A DNA stretch of 57,832 nucleotides from Firmicutes bacterium UBA4881 (GTDB lineage Bacteria > Bacillota > DTU065), in the NCBI GenBank assembly GCA_002399235.1, contig DHDH01000018.1, forward strand, positions 1-57,832. Direction: 5' to 3'. Below, one piece after another: positions 9,089 to 16,760 of this stretch (the stretch's first letter is position 1; each line of letters opens with the position of its first letter). The position numbers and the translations under genes are program-made. The notes beneath the pieces are model-generated. The model was not told the origin of the DNA. It saw nothing but the letters and a program-made list of their open reading frames with translations, and did not search any database.

Positions 9089-10825
9089 TTAAAAATCGCT
9101 ATTTTCTATCTTTGTTTCCCTGGCTTCATTCCATTCATCAATAAATTGCTGTATGTTTTGCTGTCGCATGCTTAGCTCATTACTAACTGCCTTTAAGGCA
9201 ACTCTATATAATTTCTCACTCAGCGGCCATTTCTCGAGTGATCTGTTATAGTTTGCAAATAAAGCAAATGCTGTCGCCCCCATTAGATATACATTTGTTA
9301 TTTCATCAATATTAAAACCTAGTTTAAATTCCTCTGGCGACATAAAGTGGGAGCTGCCCCACATTCTGCCCATTTTGTTGATATAAGGTGTCTTGGAATA
9401 GAAATCAATATCGCAAATGACAGTTTTTTTGGTGGTGAAATCATAGAGGATGCTACTATCATAAAAGTCGATGGCAATATAACCCTTATGAATAACATGA
9501 GCGTGAAAAGACAATATATCATCAAAAATATCAAGCCTTGTGTTGTATGGCATTTGCAGAAACTTTTGTCTTGATAGCGGATACATTCTTCCCATACATT
9601 CTCCATCAACCCATTCAAACACAACGGCAAATCCGCCACCTATTTCCTCGGCTTTAACGAGTTTGATCAAATTCGGATGGGCTAAATCTTGATACACAGG
9701 TATTGTAGCTTTCAACCGAGCGATGGCATCTTCAGCAGTTCCAGTATATTGTTCTGTGGGTGCACCAGCAAACTTAATAAAATATTTATTGTCACCATTC
9801 TGTACCCCGAAACAGATGTTTCCAGAATCCTGATCATCATATATTTTGAATACTTTACCGTATTTCTTTACAAATGACATATCAAAAGGGGTTTTCAACT
9901 TATAGGGTACGTTATCTAGATATTGAATATAAAAGTCTTGTAGATACCAAGTTGGGACAGGATTTTGCATATTATCAAACCAGTAAAGAACATCTTTAGC
10001 TTGGTTTTTCATTGTGGCAATTTCTTCTTCACCGAAGGGAATTGCCCAATATATTGAGGAGAGTGTGTTACTTGAAATGTAAAAGGCCAATAACTGGAAA
10101 AACTCAAGAGGTGGTTTACCACCAAAATAGCCATTGAGTTGACCTGTTGCAAAATGTGGACTAACTTTGGCACTCCATACAATGCGGTTAAATTCTTCCC
10201 AAGGATCACCAAAATCAGAACGATTGAAATCAATAATAGAAAGTTTATTATCAACTGAAATAACCATATTACCCACATGATAATCACCATGCTGATAGCA
10301 CTGAGGCCTATTAGAAAGTAGATGGCGGTTGTTTTCAATGTAGTTAATAACTCTATCGTCATCAGTAAACTTTATTCCGCAAGCTTTATACTTGGCGATT
10401 TTATTGCTTGTTTTCCGATTGAAGCGACTGCTCCAATCTTCCTGCTCTTTTGGTGCAGGTAGAGAATGAATTAATTTGAGTAGCTCACCAGATTTCAAAC
10501 CAAGTGTATATTGCTCGGTTTCGGTCAAGCGTGGTAGGACTACCTCAGCGTCCTCGCCATCGCACCAGGTGAGAAGGGAGTAGACATTCTTTCCACTATT
10601 ACAAATTCCCAAGTCTAAAGGCTGTGATATTGGCACACCTAAAGCTGCAACGTGCTTCATCATCACAAATTCAGCCTTTTTTCTGTCATATTCGCTAATA
10701 TCCGAAACGCGCAGGAGCAATCTCTTACCATCTAAAGTTTCAATGTAATATTTCTTATCGCTTGACCAGCCTTTATTAACTAGTTTAATATTTTTAAATG
10801 TACTATAACCCTTTATGTCCTGCAT
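9089..10825 (-). CDS. fusion of an APH-like phosphotransferase and a Ser/Thr-kinase-like domain
   Basis: A 578-residue protein made of two kinase modules. Residues 1-300 are an APH-fold kinase: ATP-lysine region RLLLRVSD, catalytic loop HGDYHVGN at 179-186, metal motif DFN at 199-201. Residues 312-560 resemble a Firmicutes Ser/Thr protein-kinase-like family: lysine in FIKFAGA (351), catalytic loop IDFYDSSIL (452-460, Asp kept, usual Asn replaced by Ser), metal motif DIDF (472-475) and a MSPEEF segment. To my knowledge the two modules usually occur as separate proteins. The start is ATG 10825 with AAAGGA upstream. Substrates are unknown. Confidence 0.8.
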   Translation of the reverse strand: MQDIKGYSTFKNIKLVNKGWSSDKKYYIETLDGKRLLLRVSDISEYDRKKAEFVMMKHVAALGVPISQPLDLGICNSGKNVYSLLTWCDGEDAEVVLPRLTETEQYTLGLKSGELLKLIHSLPAPKEQEDWSSRFNRKTSNKIAKYKACGIKFTDDDRVINYIENNRHLLSNRPQCYQHGDYHVGNMVISVDNKLSIIDFNRSDFGDPWEEFNRIVWSAKVSPHFATGQLNGYFGGKPPLEFFQLLAFYISSNTLSSIYWAIPFGEEEIATMKNQAKDVLYWFDNMQNPVPTWYLQDFYIQYLDNVPYKLKTPFDMSFVKKYGKVFKIYDDQDSGNICFGVQNGDNKYFIKFAGAPTEQYTGTAEDAIARLKATIPVYQDLAHPNLIKLVKAEEIGGGFAVVFEWVDGECMGRMYPLSRQKFLQMPYNTRLDIFDDILSFHAHVIHKGYIAIDFYDSSILYDFTTKKTVICDIDFYSKTPYINKMGRMWGSSHFMSPEEFKLGFNIDEITNVYLMGATAFALFANYNRSLEKWPLSEKLYRVALKAVSNELSMRQQNIQQFIDEWNEARETKIENSDF

Positions 10826-10885
10826 ATAGGCATCATCCTTTTATTATTAATTTATCCCCATGGTATCAAAGTTAGGAGAGAGAAT

Positions 10886-10971
10886 GATGGTGCCTCTCAT
10901 AGCTAAATATGAGGTTTTTTCGGGTTATATATTAAGAGATCTCATTCCTCATATTCAAGTTCGGCATCATC
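10886..10971. repeat. nested imperfect inverted repeats in the divergent intergenic region
   Basis: This 346-base gap (10826-11171) separates divergently transcribed genes and should hold both promoters. GATGGTGCC (10886-10894) pairs with GGCATCATC (10963-10971, one mismatch), and inside it AATATGAGG (10906-10914) pairs perfectly with CCTCATATT (10947-10955). It may be an RNA structure, a decayed miniature element or an operator array. No gene is seen in the gap. Confidence 0.45.
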
Positions 10972-11171
10972 GTAGTTGAATCCTATTATGAATAAGGACT
11001 GTTTCTGCAATATTGAAATACCATACAACATTCAGCAAATCTCCTTAATAAAAGCTAAAAGGTAAATTTTAACCATACTTCAAAGCGAATCTAACCAACA
11101 AGGATTAATGTTCTGGTATGTCTAATATGAAATGTGCCAATCATATTGATAGTTGAATTAAAGGACGGTTT

Positions 11172-11732
11172 TTGAGAGTGAAAAAATACTACCTCTATGT
11201 AGTTCTTACAAGAACAAACACTGTAGTCTCTAAGCTAATCCATTTTGTCAGTAAAGATGATTATACCCATGCTGTTTTAGCTTTAGATAAAGATCTTACT
11301 TATATGTATAGTTTTAGCAGACGCTATACTCATAACCCTTTTATCGGCAGGTTTAGAAGAGAAAACTTTAGTGAAGGGGTATATAATTTTCAAAAAGTAT
11401 TACCAGGTGTAGTGATTGAGCTTGAAGTATCGAAAGAACAATACGATACTGCCATATCCCTTTTAAATAACTTTATAAAAAGCCCCAATATATATAAATA
11501 TAATTACAAAGGTTTACTTAACAGCTGGTTAAGTAGAGAAAGATGTTATGAAAATCGGTTTTTATGTTCTGAGTTTGTCTATTATATTTTAAACGCAAGT
11601 GGCATTGCAGATTTCAATATCTCTCGCAACCTTGTTAAACCACAAAACTTACTTAATCTTAATGGTAAAGTAATATTCAAAGGTGATTTAAAAGAGTATG
11701 CTCACCCTGCGGAAGATATTTATTTAGAATAA
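11172..11732 (+). CDS. permuted NlpC/P60-like (papain-fold) protein
   Basis: A 186-residue protein starting at TTG 11172, with AAGGA six bases upstream. The catalytic order appears permuted: a His segment first (DDYTHAVLALD, near residue 33) and the Cys later (CSEFVYYIL, near residue 133). This matches the YiiX/YebB-type circularly permuted NlpC/P60 families. Such enzymes cut or transfer acyl and peptide bonds in cell-wall peptides or lipids. No signal peptide is seen, so a cytoplasmic role is likely. It is monocistronic with a strong terminator; the substrate is unknown. Confidence 0.65.
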   Translation: MRVKKYYLYVVLTRTNTVVSKLIHFVSKDDYTHAVLALDKDLTYMYSFSRRYTHNPFIGRFRRENFSEGVYNFQKVLPGVVIELEVSKEQYDTAISLLNNFIKSPNIYKYNYKGLLNSWLSRERCYENRFLCSEFVYYILNASGIADFNISRNLVKPQNLLNLNGKVIFKGDLKEYAHPAEDIYLE

Positions 11733-11778
11733 GAAATAGTTAGACGACCTAAGGAATAAGCTTTCTTTAGCTACATTC

Positions 11779-11828
11779 AGATCAGAAGGAGGTGGATATC
11801 CCAAGGATATCCACCTCCTTTTTGATCT
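11779..11828 (+). terminator. long terminator hairpin between convergent genes
   Basis: A 16-bp stem (AAGGAGGTGGATATCC with GGATATCCACCTCCTT), loop CAA, extended after a small bulge by AGATCA/TGATCT, with a five-T stretch on the plus strand. It ends the NlpC/P60-like gene. Confidence 0.85.
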
Positions 11829-11985
11829 GTTAAAAAATTCTTCTTCGATGAGTTAAGATGTTTTTTAGCTCAGCCCTCTTTTGCTATTACCATCCCTAAA
11901 AGCAATATTATTTAGTTTTATCTTGCAATTTCTCATTATTAACTTGAGTAAAGGGAGCCTCAACCTAGCATTTTTAGACATTGCT

Positions 11986-12558
11986 TCATTTCTTTATCTC
12001 GTCTTTACTTGAATTTGTTCTTTCTTGAGAGATGATGACTCTAGTATTAGTGAGTAGATCGTGAAGACAGCGATGTTTTTTATCAACTACCATAAATATA
12101 ATATAGATGAGAGGTAAGAGATAAGCTAGTGTAAACAGAAGCATAGGCAATGAATAGAAACCAAATTGCCAATTAGCTTTGACGCCTAAGAATATACCGA
12201 GGTGACCAAGTTCCCAAGGTAAAAGTTTGATTGTGTTACGCAGAAAAACTTGCCAAGAGCTTAAATAAGAGTCTGTTGTGGAAACTACACTGATTTTATT
12301 CATCCTCTTACCTACTGAAGCATGAAATTTACCTTTTTCACTAATAAAAAAGTAGAGAAACACTGGCAAAACCAAAGTTATAAAGGAGATCCAATGAGCT
12401 CTTGAAGCTTCTATATAAGGAATTTCCTTGAAAAGAGCTAAAAAAGTTAAACTTGTTAAGATGAATAAGCATAATGCATAAAGCAAAATCATTAAACAAT
12501 CCAAAAAGTATGCTCCCAGCCTAGTTTTTATAGGAGCTAAAGAATGCTTGCTTATAAT
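11986..12558 (-). CDS. RDD-family membrane protein with probable AUU or AUA start
   Basis: A multi-pass membrane protein of the RDD family (function generally unknown, some members act in ion transport). It shows the N-terminal R-L-G-A-Y-F-L-D signature, three membrane segments, the central GKRMN..SVV segment and the late HDLL.NTRVI motif. The nearest standard start (TTG at 12504) would remove the family Arg and the first Asp. Eighteen codons upstream, in frame, lie ATT (12558-12556) and ATA (12555-12553), four and seven bases after a perfect TAAGGAGG site. I therefore extend the gene to 12558 (190 residues). A sequencing error at the start codon is the alternative. Confidence 0.65.
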   Translation of the reverse strand: MISKHSLAPIKTRLGAYFLDCLMILLYALCLFILTSLTFLALFKEIPYIEASRAHWISFITLVLPVFLYFFISEKGKFHASVGKRMNKISVVSTTDSYLSSWQVFLRNTIKLLPWELGHLGIFLGVKANWQFGFYSLPMLLFTLAYLLPLIYIIFMVVDKKHRCLHDLLTNTRVIISQERTNSSKDEIKK

Positions 12559-12868
12559 CTCTCCTCCTTATCAAACCCTAACAGATTTTAACGTTTTTCT
12601 TTGTAATAGTTCCCTTATTTTTGTCAGTAAACGTAACTGCAACATAAGCTTTGTTTTGCACCAAAGCTGTACTAAAGGTTTATAGGTATATGTAGAAGAT
12701 ACCCATCATTGCGGAGATATAGTCTTATTAATTAGTTATATATATGTTGCCAAGCTACTTCAGTGAAATTAAAAGAGCTTATACCTAATTTATGAGATAG
12801 CACATATTAAGATTACTCTGCCAATAAAATAAAGTAAAGATATCCAAATGAGTTGGTGAGTAGGCTAT
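12559..12868. other. intergenic region without recognisable gene
   Basis: About 310 AT-rich bases between divergent genes. Apart from the ribosome-binding site of the RDD gene (12563-12570) I see no ORF, RNA gene or clear promoter. Confidence 0.5.
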
Positions 12869-13636
12869 ATGAGACGGCTGACTGTAATCGTGCTAAATAA
12901 AACAAGATTGTTTTTAGCCGCTATAGTAGCATTTTTTTTGCTTGAAATTTTAGTATTGTTTTTAAGGGCTACACTTTTAATAGTATACATGTGCATAATT
13001 CCCCAAAAAGGCATAATTGTAATTGACCCTGGTCATGGTGGTATCGATGGAGGGACAACTAAAGATGGTGTAATTGAGAAAGATATTAATTTAGATATAG
13101 CAAAAAAATTAAAAGTGATATTGCAGCAAAAAGGTTATCAAGTTGTAATGACTAGAGAAGAAAACATATCTCTGAATAGTTTGGATAATTCGAATAAAAG
13201 TAGGCACCGTAGGGACTTAAACGCTAGGGTGAACATAATTAATAAACATAACCCGCTGTTGTTTGTTAGCGTTCATGTAAATAGTAATTATACAAATACA
13301 AGAGCTACTGGAGCTATTGTTTTTTATGGTGAAAAATATTGTGAAAGCAAAGTCTTAGCATACTGCATTCAACGAGCATTAAACAGTATTGTGGTAAATG
13401 GAGTAAAAAGGGTGACTCACGATCCGCAACCTGGGAATTATTTCATTTTAAACAATTCTAATGTACCGGGAGTAATTATAGAGACTGCCTTTATCTCCAA
13501 TGTAGAAGACAGAAGTCTATTGACTAAAGATGAATTTAGAAAGCAACTAGCGGTAGGAATAGCAACTGGTATTGAAAAGTATTTAAATGACGCTAATAAA
13601 GTAGTTGCTCCTCAGTTAAATGAAGGCCAGATATAA
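12869..13636 (+). CDS. N-acetylmuramoyl-L-alanine amidase, CwlD-like (Amidase_3)
   Basis: A 255-residue membrane-anchored zinc amidase that cuts the MurNAc-L-alanine bond. An N-terminal membrane helix (about residues 12-45) is followed directly by the catalytic domain. Zinc ligands are visible as His in DPGHGG, Glu in GVIEKD and His in SVHVN; the catalytic Glu is in IIETAFISN. The short anchored architecture matches CwlD, which works with a deacetylase to make muramic lactam in spore cortex. The next gene is a deacetylase-fold protein, which fits, but sporulation here is inference. Confidence 0.85.
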   Translation: MRRLTVIVLNKTRLFLAAIVAFFLLEILVLFLRATLLIVYMCIIPQKGIIVIDPGHGGIDGGTTKDGVIEKDINLDIAKKLKVILQQKGYQVVMTREENISLNSLDNSNKSRHRRDLNARVNIINKHNPLLFVSVHVNSNYTNTRATGAIVFYGEKYCESKVLAYCIQRALNSIVVNGVKRVTHDPQPGNYFILNNSNVPGVIIETAFISNVEDRSLLTKDEFRKQLAVGIATGIEKYLNDANKVVAPQLNEGQI

Positions 13637-13737
13637 CTACTTTGTGGTTGAACATTATCATATCAGGTATATGTTTGACGTAGGGAGATATATTTGGAAA
13701 AGGTCAAATCACTTTATTAGAAGGTGTTAAATAGCTC

Positions 13738-14589
13738 ATGAGAATTAAATTGATTGTAATAAATAAAAGGATGCTTAGATTTGCAACGTTGTTTGTAGTA
13801 TTTGCCACTTTGGTTGGTCTTGGATTAGGTTATCTTAACAAGATCAAAGTATTTACAACTTCATCTTATTCCAGTAATGATGGCTCAGATGGTTTTGTAC
13901 ATTTCTTTACCGAAGGAAAGTTAGCAATCATAATAGATGATTTTGGTTCTGGTAGAGAAGGAGTAAAGGAAATGATGTTTATAGATAGACACTTAACCTT
14001 TGCTGTTATGCCTTTTTTGCCATATTCGCAATCTGATGCCAAAGCAGCACATGAAAAAGGTTATGAAATTATTGTCCATCTACCTATGGAACCGAATAAT
14101 GGGCAACCTAGCTGGTTAGGGCCAAGACCTATATTAGGTGGAATGAGTTATGAGACCACAAAACAGATTGTTAGAGATGCTTTTGATAATGTTCCGTACG
14201 CTGTAGGAGCTAATAATCATATGGGTTCGAAGGCAAGCAGTCAAGAGGTTATCATGTCTGCTGTTTTAGATGTTATTAAAGAAAAACGATTCTACTTTGT
14301 AGACAGCCGTACTGCAGATCATCCCATTGGTAAAAAGGTGGCAGATTCTAAAGGTGTAATTTGCTATAACAGAGATGTATTCTTAGATGGACAACAACCT
14401 AAAAGCTATGTTAAAAAAAAGCTAAAAGAAGCTGCTGATATTGCATTAAAAAATGGTTATGCAGTAGTAATTGGTCATGTAGGTGTTGAAGGTGGTAAAG
14501 TAACAGCTGATGCAATTAAAGAGATGTTACCTGAGTTTGATAAGAGAAATGTGCGTTTAGTTTTTGTATCCGAATTAAACATGGTGTAA
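13738..14589 (+). CDS. YibQ-like divergent polysaccharide deacetylase
   Basis: A 283-residue protein with one N-terminal membrane segment (about 12-32) and an extracytoplasmic YibQ-type (divergent polysaccharide deacetylase) domain. Seen are LAIIIDDFG near residue 60, VHLPMEP near 117, and ANNHMGS near 158, where Asp and His residues of the metal site lie. In several bacteria this family sits beside envelope or cell-division genes. Here it follows the CwlD-like amidase by about 100 bases, so joint action on peptidoglycan is plausible but unproven. Confidence 0.82.
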   Translation: MRIKLIVINKRMLRFATLFVVFATLVGLGLGYLNKIKVFTTSSYSSNDGSDGFVHFFTEGKLAIIIDDFGSGREGVKEMMFIDRHLTFAVMPFLPYSQSDAKAAHEKGYEIIVHLPMEPNNGQPSWLGPRPILGGMSYETTKQIVRDAFDNVPYAVGANNHMGSKASSQEVIMSAVLDVIKEKRFYFVDSRTADHPIGKKVADSKGVICYNRDVFLDGQQPKSYVKKKLKEAADIALKNGYAVVIGHVGVEGGKVTADAIKEMLPEFDKRNVRLVFVSELNMV

Positions 14590-14629
14590 AGTTATTGTAG
14601 GAAAATAAAAAAAGAGAGTTCCCGTTTGT

Positions 14630-14635
14630 TATAAT
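14630..14635 (+). promoter_or_regulatory. consensus TATAAT -10 box upstream of a small ORF
   Basis: TATAAT lies 20 bases before the small ORF at 14656. No good -35 hexamer is present. GTTATA (from 14629) and TATAAC (ending 14649) form a 6-bp inverted repeat around the start region, a possible operator. Confidence 0.35.
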
Positions 14636-14655
14636 TAGTAGTGTATAACCAAACT

Positions 14656-14790
14656 ATGATGAGTAAAATCGATAATGGCAATTTCGAAATAATGCCATAT
14701 ATTGATACCACTAATACTGAACAATTTGATGCTCTACTTCCTTGGTCAACAAGTTTGCCAACTGAATGCAAATGTCCCCAAAAGAAATGA
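14656..14790 (+). CDS. possible 44-residue cysteine-containing small protein
   Basis: ATG at 14656 (a second ATG at 14659), TGA at 14788-14790. The product begins MMSKIDNGNFEIMPYID and ends with two cysteines spaced C-x-C (TECKCPQKK), preceded by LPWSTSLP. No strong ribosome-binding site is seen. In favour are an upstream TATAAT box and an 11-bp terminator hairpin five bases after the stop, which together look like a small transcription unit. Function unknown. Confidence 0.45.
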   Translation: MMSKIDNGNFEIMPYIDTTNTEQFDALLPWSTSLPTECKCPQKK

Positions 14791-14794
14791 TATC

Positions 14795-14829
14795 ATAACC
14801 CCCACTTCTATCTAGGTGGGGGTTATTTG
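14795..14829 (+). terminator. terminator hairpin after the small ORF
   Basis: An 11-bp perfect stem, ATAACCCCCAC with GTGGGGGTTAT, with a ten-base loop, followed by a short T-rich stretch. Confidence 0.7.
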
Positions 14830-14861
14830 ACACTTATTTATAGGCCTCAGGGAAAAAACAT

Positions 14862-14896
14862 ATAAAAAGGCTGCTGACTTTCTTGAACAGCAGCCT
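14862..14896 (-). terminator. terminator of the minus-strand glucosaminidase gene
   Basis: A 9-bp stem (AGGCTGCTG with CAGCAGCCT). Read on the minus strand it is followed by TTTTT. It ends the minus-strand unit that runs left from 18,874. Confidence 0.75.
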
Positions 14897-14941
14897 GATT
14901 GTCCTTATAGAGAACTAGACATTAAATAGTTTGTGATGAGT

Positions 14942-15571
14942 TTAATTTTTTGCATATGGATCATAGAGTTTATGATAACGTACCATTTCTTTCCAGTAGT
15001 TTAGAACTCGTTGTCCGTAACCTTTTCCTGGGACAGCCCATTTGCCATCGAAATCTGGCCAAGTAGGAGCCACACCTCTTTTTACTAAATGGTAACGAGG
15101 ATCAACAAGCTCTGGATAACTAGGTAGAGGATCTGTAGTGGAATATGCCCAAACATGTTGAAATTGAGCAATGACACCTTCTTCAGGAGTTTTGAAGAAA
15201 TGGCCTTTGACACCACCACCGGTTGTACCAATGCCAGCAAAGTTATTTTGCTCAGGAACTACATCACCACCATATTTAAAAAAGCCTGTTTCGTGAATTG
15301 ATTGTGCATAAACCACATCACCACGAATGCCATAGTACTTTCCCCATTTTACATAATATTGACCTAATGCAGGCGTGTTGGGGTTGCGAGTTCTAGCGTA
15401 AGAATCTAATTGCTCAGCTGTCAAAACAGTAGGACCAAAAACGGATGTATCATTCCAGAGCTTGTCCCAGTTGACAGGTTCGTCAGTAATAACTGGAGGT
15501 TTACGTAGGGTAAAGCCTAGTACTCCTAAAGAGATAATAATTGCTAATAACCAAATCAACCAATTTTCCAT
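14942..15571 (-). CDS. membrane-anchored endo-beta-N-acetylglucosaminidase domain protein
   Basis: A 209-residue protein with an N-terminal membrane helix (about 4-20) and a glucosaminidase (FlgJ/GH73-like) domain that would cut glycan strands of peptidoglycan. The probable catalytic Glu is in AQSIHETGFFKYGGDV near residue 95, followed by EQNNFAGIGTTGGG and a TPEEGV..Q.QH segment. The start is ATG 15571 behind AAGGAGAGG. Its catalytic domain closely resembles that of the upstream gene, so the pair looks like a tandem duplication. Confidence 0.8.
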   Translation of the reverse strand: MENWLIWLLAIIISLGVLGFTLRKPPVITDEPVNWDKLWNDTSVFGPTVLTAEQLDSYARTRNPNTPALGQYYVKWGKYYGIRGDVVYAQSIHETGFFKYGGDVVPEQNNFAGIGTTGGGVKGHFFKTPEEGVIAQFQHVWAYSTTDPLPSYPELVDPRYHLVKRGVAPTWPDFDGKWAVPGKGYGQRVLNYWKEMVRYHKLYDPYAKN

Positions 15572-15586
15572 TATTAAACCTCTCCT

Positions 15587-16660
15587 TTAATAGCCAAGAA
15601 AGTTCAGCATATTGTTGCGGTGGTTTAAAATCATTTGGGCATAGGTTTCTCCAGGTACAGCCCATTTACCATTAAGGTTAACCCACCGAGGTGCGCAACC
15701 TTTTGACACATATTTATAGCGAGGATCAAGGTTCCACCAATAGCCTGTCTTATTTGGATATTTCTGGATCGGGGCAGGTTCTCCTTCCGTTGACGGGACA
15801 GCATAAGCCCAAAGATGTTGAAGTTGTGCTAAAACCCCTTCTTCAGGTGTGTTAAAGGAGGCACCACCAGCTCCACCACCAGTTGCACCAATACCAGCAT
15901 AGTTATTTTGCTCGGGCTTTACATCACCACCAAATTTGAAAAAGCCTGTCTCATGAATCGCTTGGCAATAAGCCCAATCACCAGTTATATTTAAGAGAGA
16001 GCCAAAGTATAGGTAGTATTTAGCTACGTAAATATTATTATTAGGGTTTTTATACTTGACATATTGTTCCATTTCCCACGGTGCTAAAAAAGTTCGGCCT
16101 CGAATAGTTGTGGATTCATCAGTTCTAGCGGCAGTGGTCGTTACTGAAGTTAGTGCAATATTAGTTATCTCAGAGTTTTGAGACAGAGTGATACACTTTG
16201 CAGTAAAAACGCGGCCAGATTTTTTAGCGTAGAACCAGTAGACACCTGGTTCTACGAAACGAAAATTAGTGGCTTTTGTTATTTGACCTAGCGAAGTTCC
16301 CTGGGGATAATCGCCTTTATCTTGCCAATAAAAAATTTCGGCATCACCCGTGTCAACAGTAATATTGGCAATAACACTAAAGAAAATAGTTACTGGTAGG
16401 ACTTCATCTTTTTGAATGGTAATATTTTTCGTTATTTTCACACCATCTAATACTATTTTTAATTGATGATTACCAGTTTTGAGTTTAATTTTAATTGGGT
16501 TACCTTCTTCAGTTACACCTACTTCTTGGTTATCTATATAAATCAAAGCTCCGCTAGGATCGCTGCTAACAGAGACAAAACCAAAATATTCCCTGAACAG
16601 ACAGCCAGATATAGAAACCATAATTAATAAGCAGGTTAGCAAAAAAATAATTTTTTTCAC
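15587..16660 (-). CDS. lipoprotein with PEGA-like and glucosaminidase domains
   Basis: A 357-residue lipoprotein starting at GTG 16660 (GGGGGGAT upstream). The signal ends in lipobox I-S-G-C near residue 20. Residues about 28-100 form a PEGA-like repeat (SDPSGALIYIDNQEVG). A middle beta-rich segment leads to a glucosaminidase domain from about 190, with catalytic Glu in QAIHETGFFKFGGDV and the same NNYAGIGATGGG and TPEEGV motifs as the downstream paralogue. PEGA domains are often found in surface proteins; here one probably positions the hydrolase at the wall. The two paralogues are separated by 15 bases. Confidence 0.85.
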   Translation of the reverse strand: MKKIIFLLTCLLIMVSISGCLFREYFGFVSVSSDPSGALIYIDNQEVGVTEEGNPIKIKLKTGNHQLKIVLDGVKITKNITIQKDEVLPVTIFFSVIANITVDTGDAEIFYWQDKGDYPQGTSLGQITKATNFRFVEPGVYWFYAKKSGRVFTAKCITLSQNSEITNIALTSVTTTAARTDESTTIRGRTFLAPWEMEQYVKYKNPNNNIYVAKYYLYFGSLLNITGDWAYCQAIHETGFFKFGGDVKPEQNNYAGIGATGGGAGGASFNTPEEGVLAQLQHLWAYAVPSTEGEPAPIQKYPNKTGYWWNLDPRYKYVSKGCAPRWVNLNGKWAVPGETYAQMILNHRNNMLNFLGY

Positions 16661-16760
16661 ACTATCCCCCCTGAGAAATTTGTAATGCTAATATCTTTCC
16701 CTAGGGGTAAAATATTACCTTTTTAGTTTTGACCCAAATTGATAGGTAAAAATGACTATT

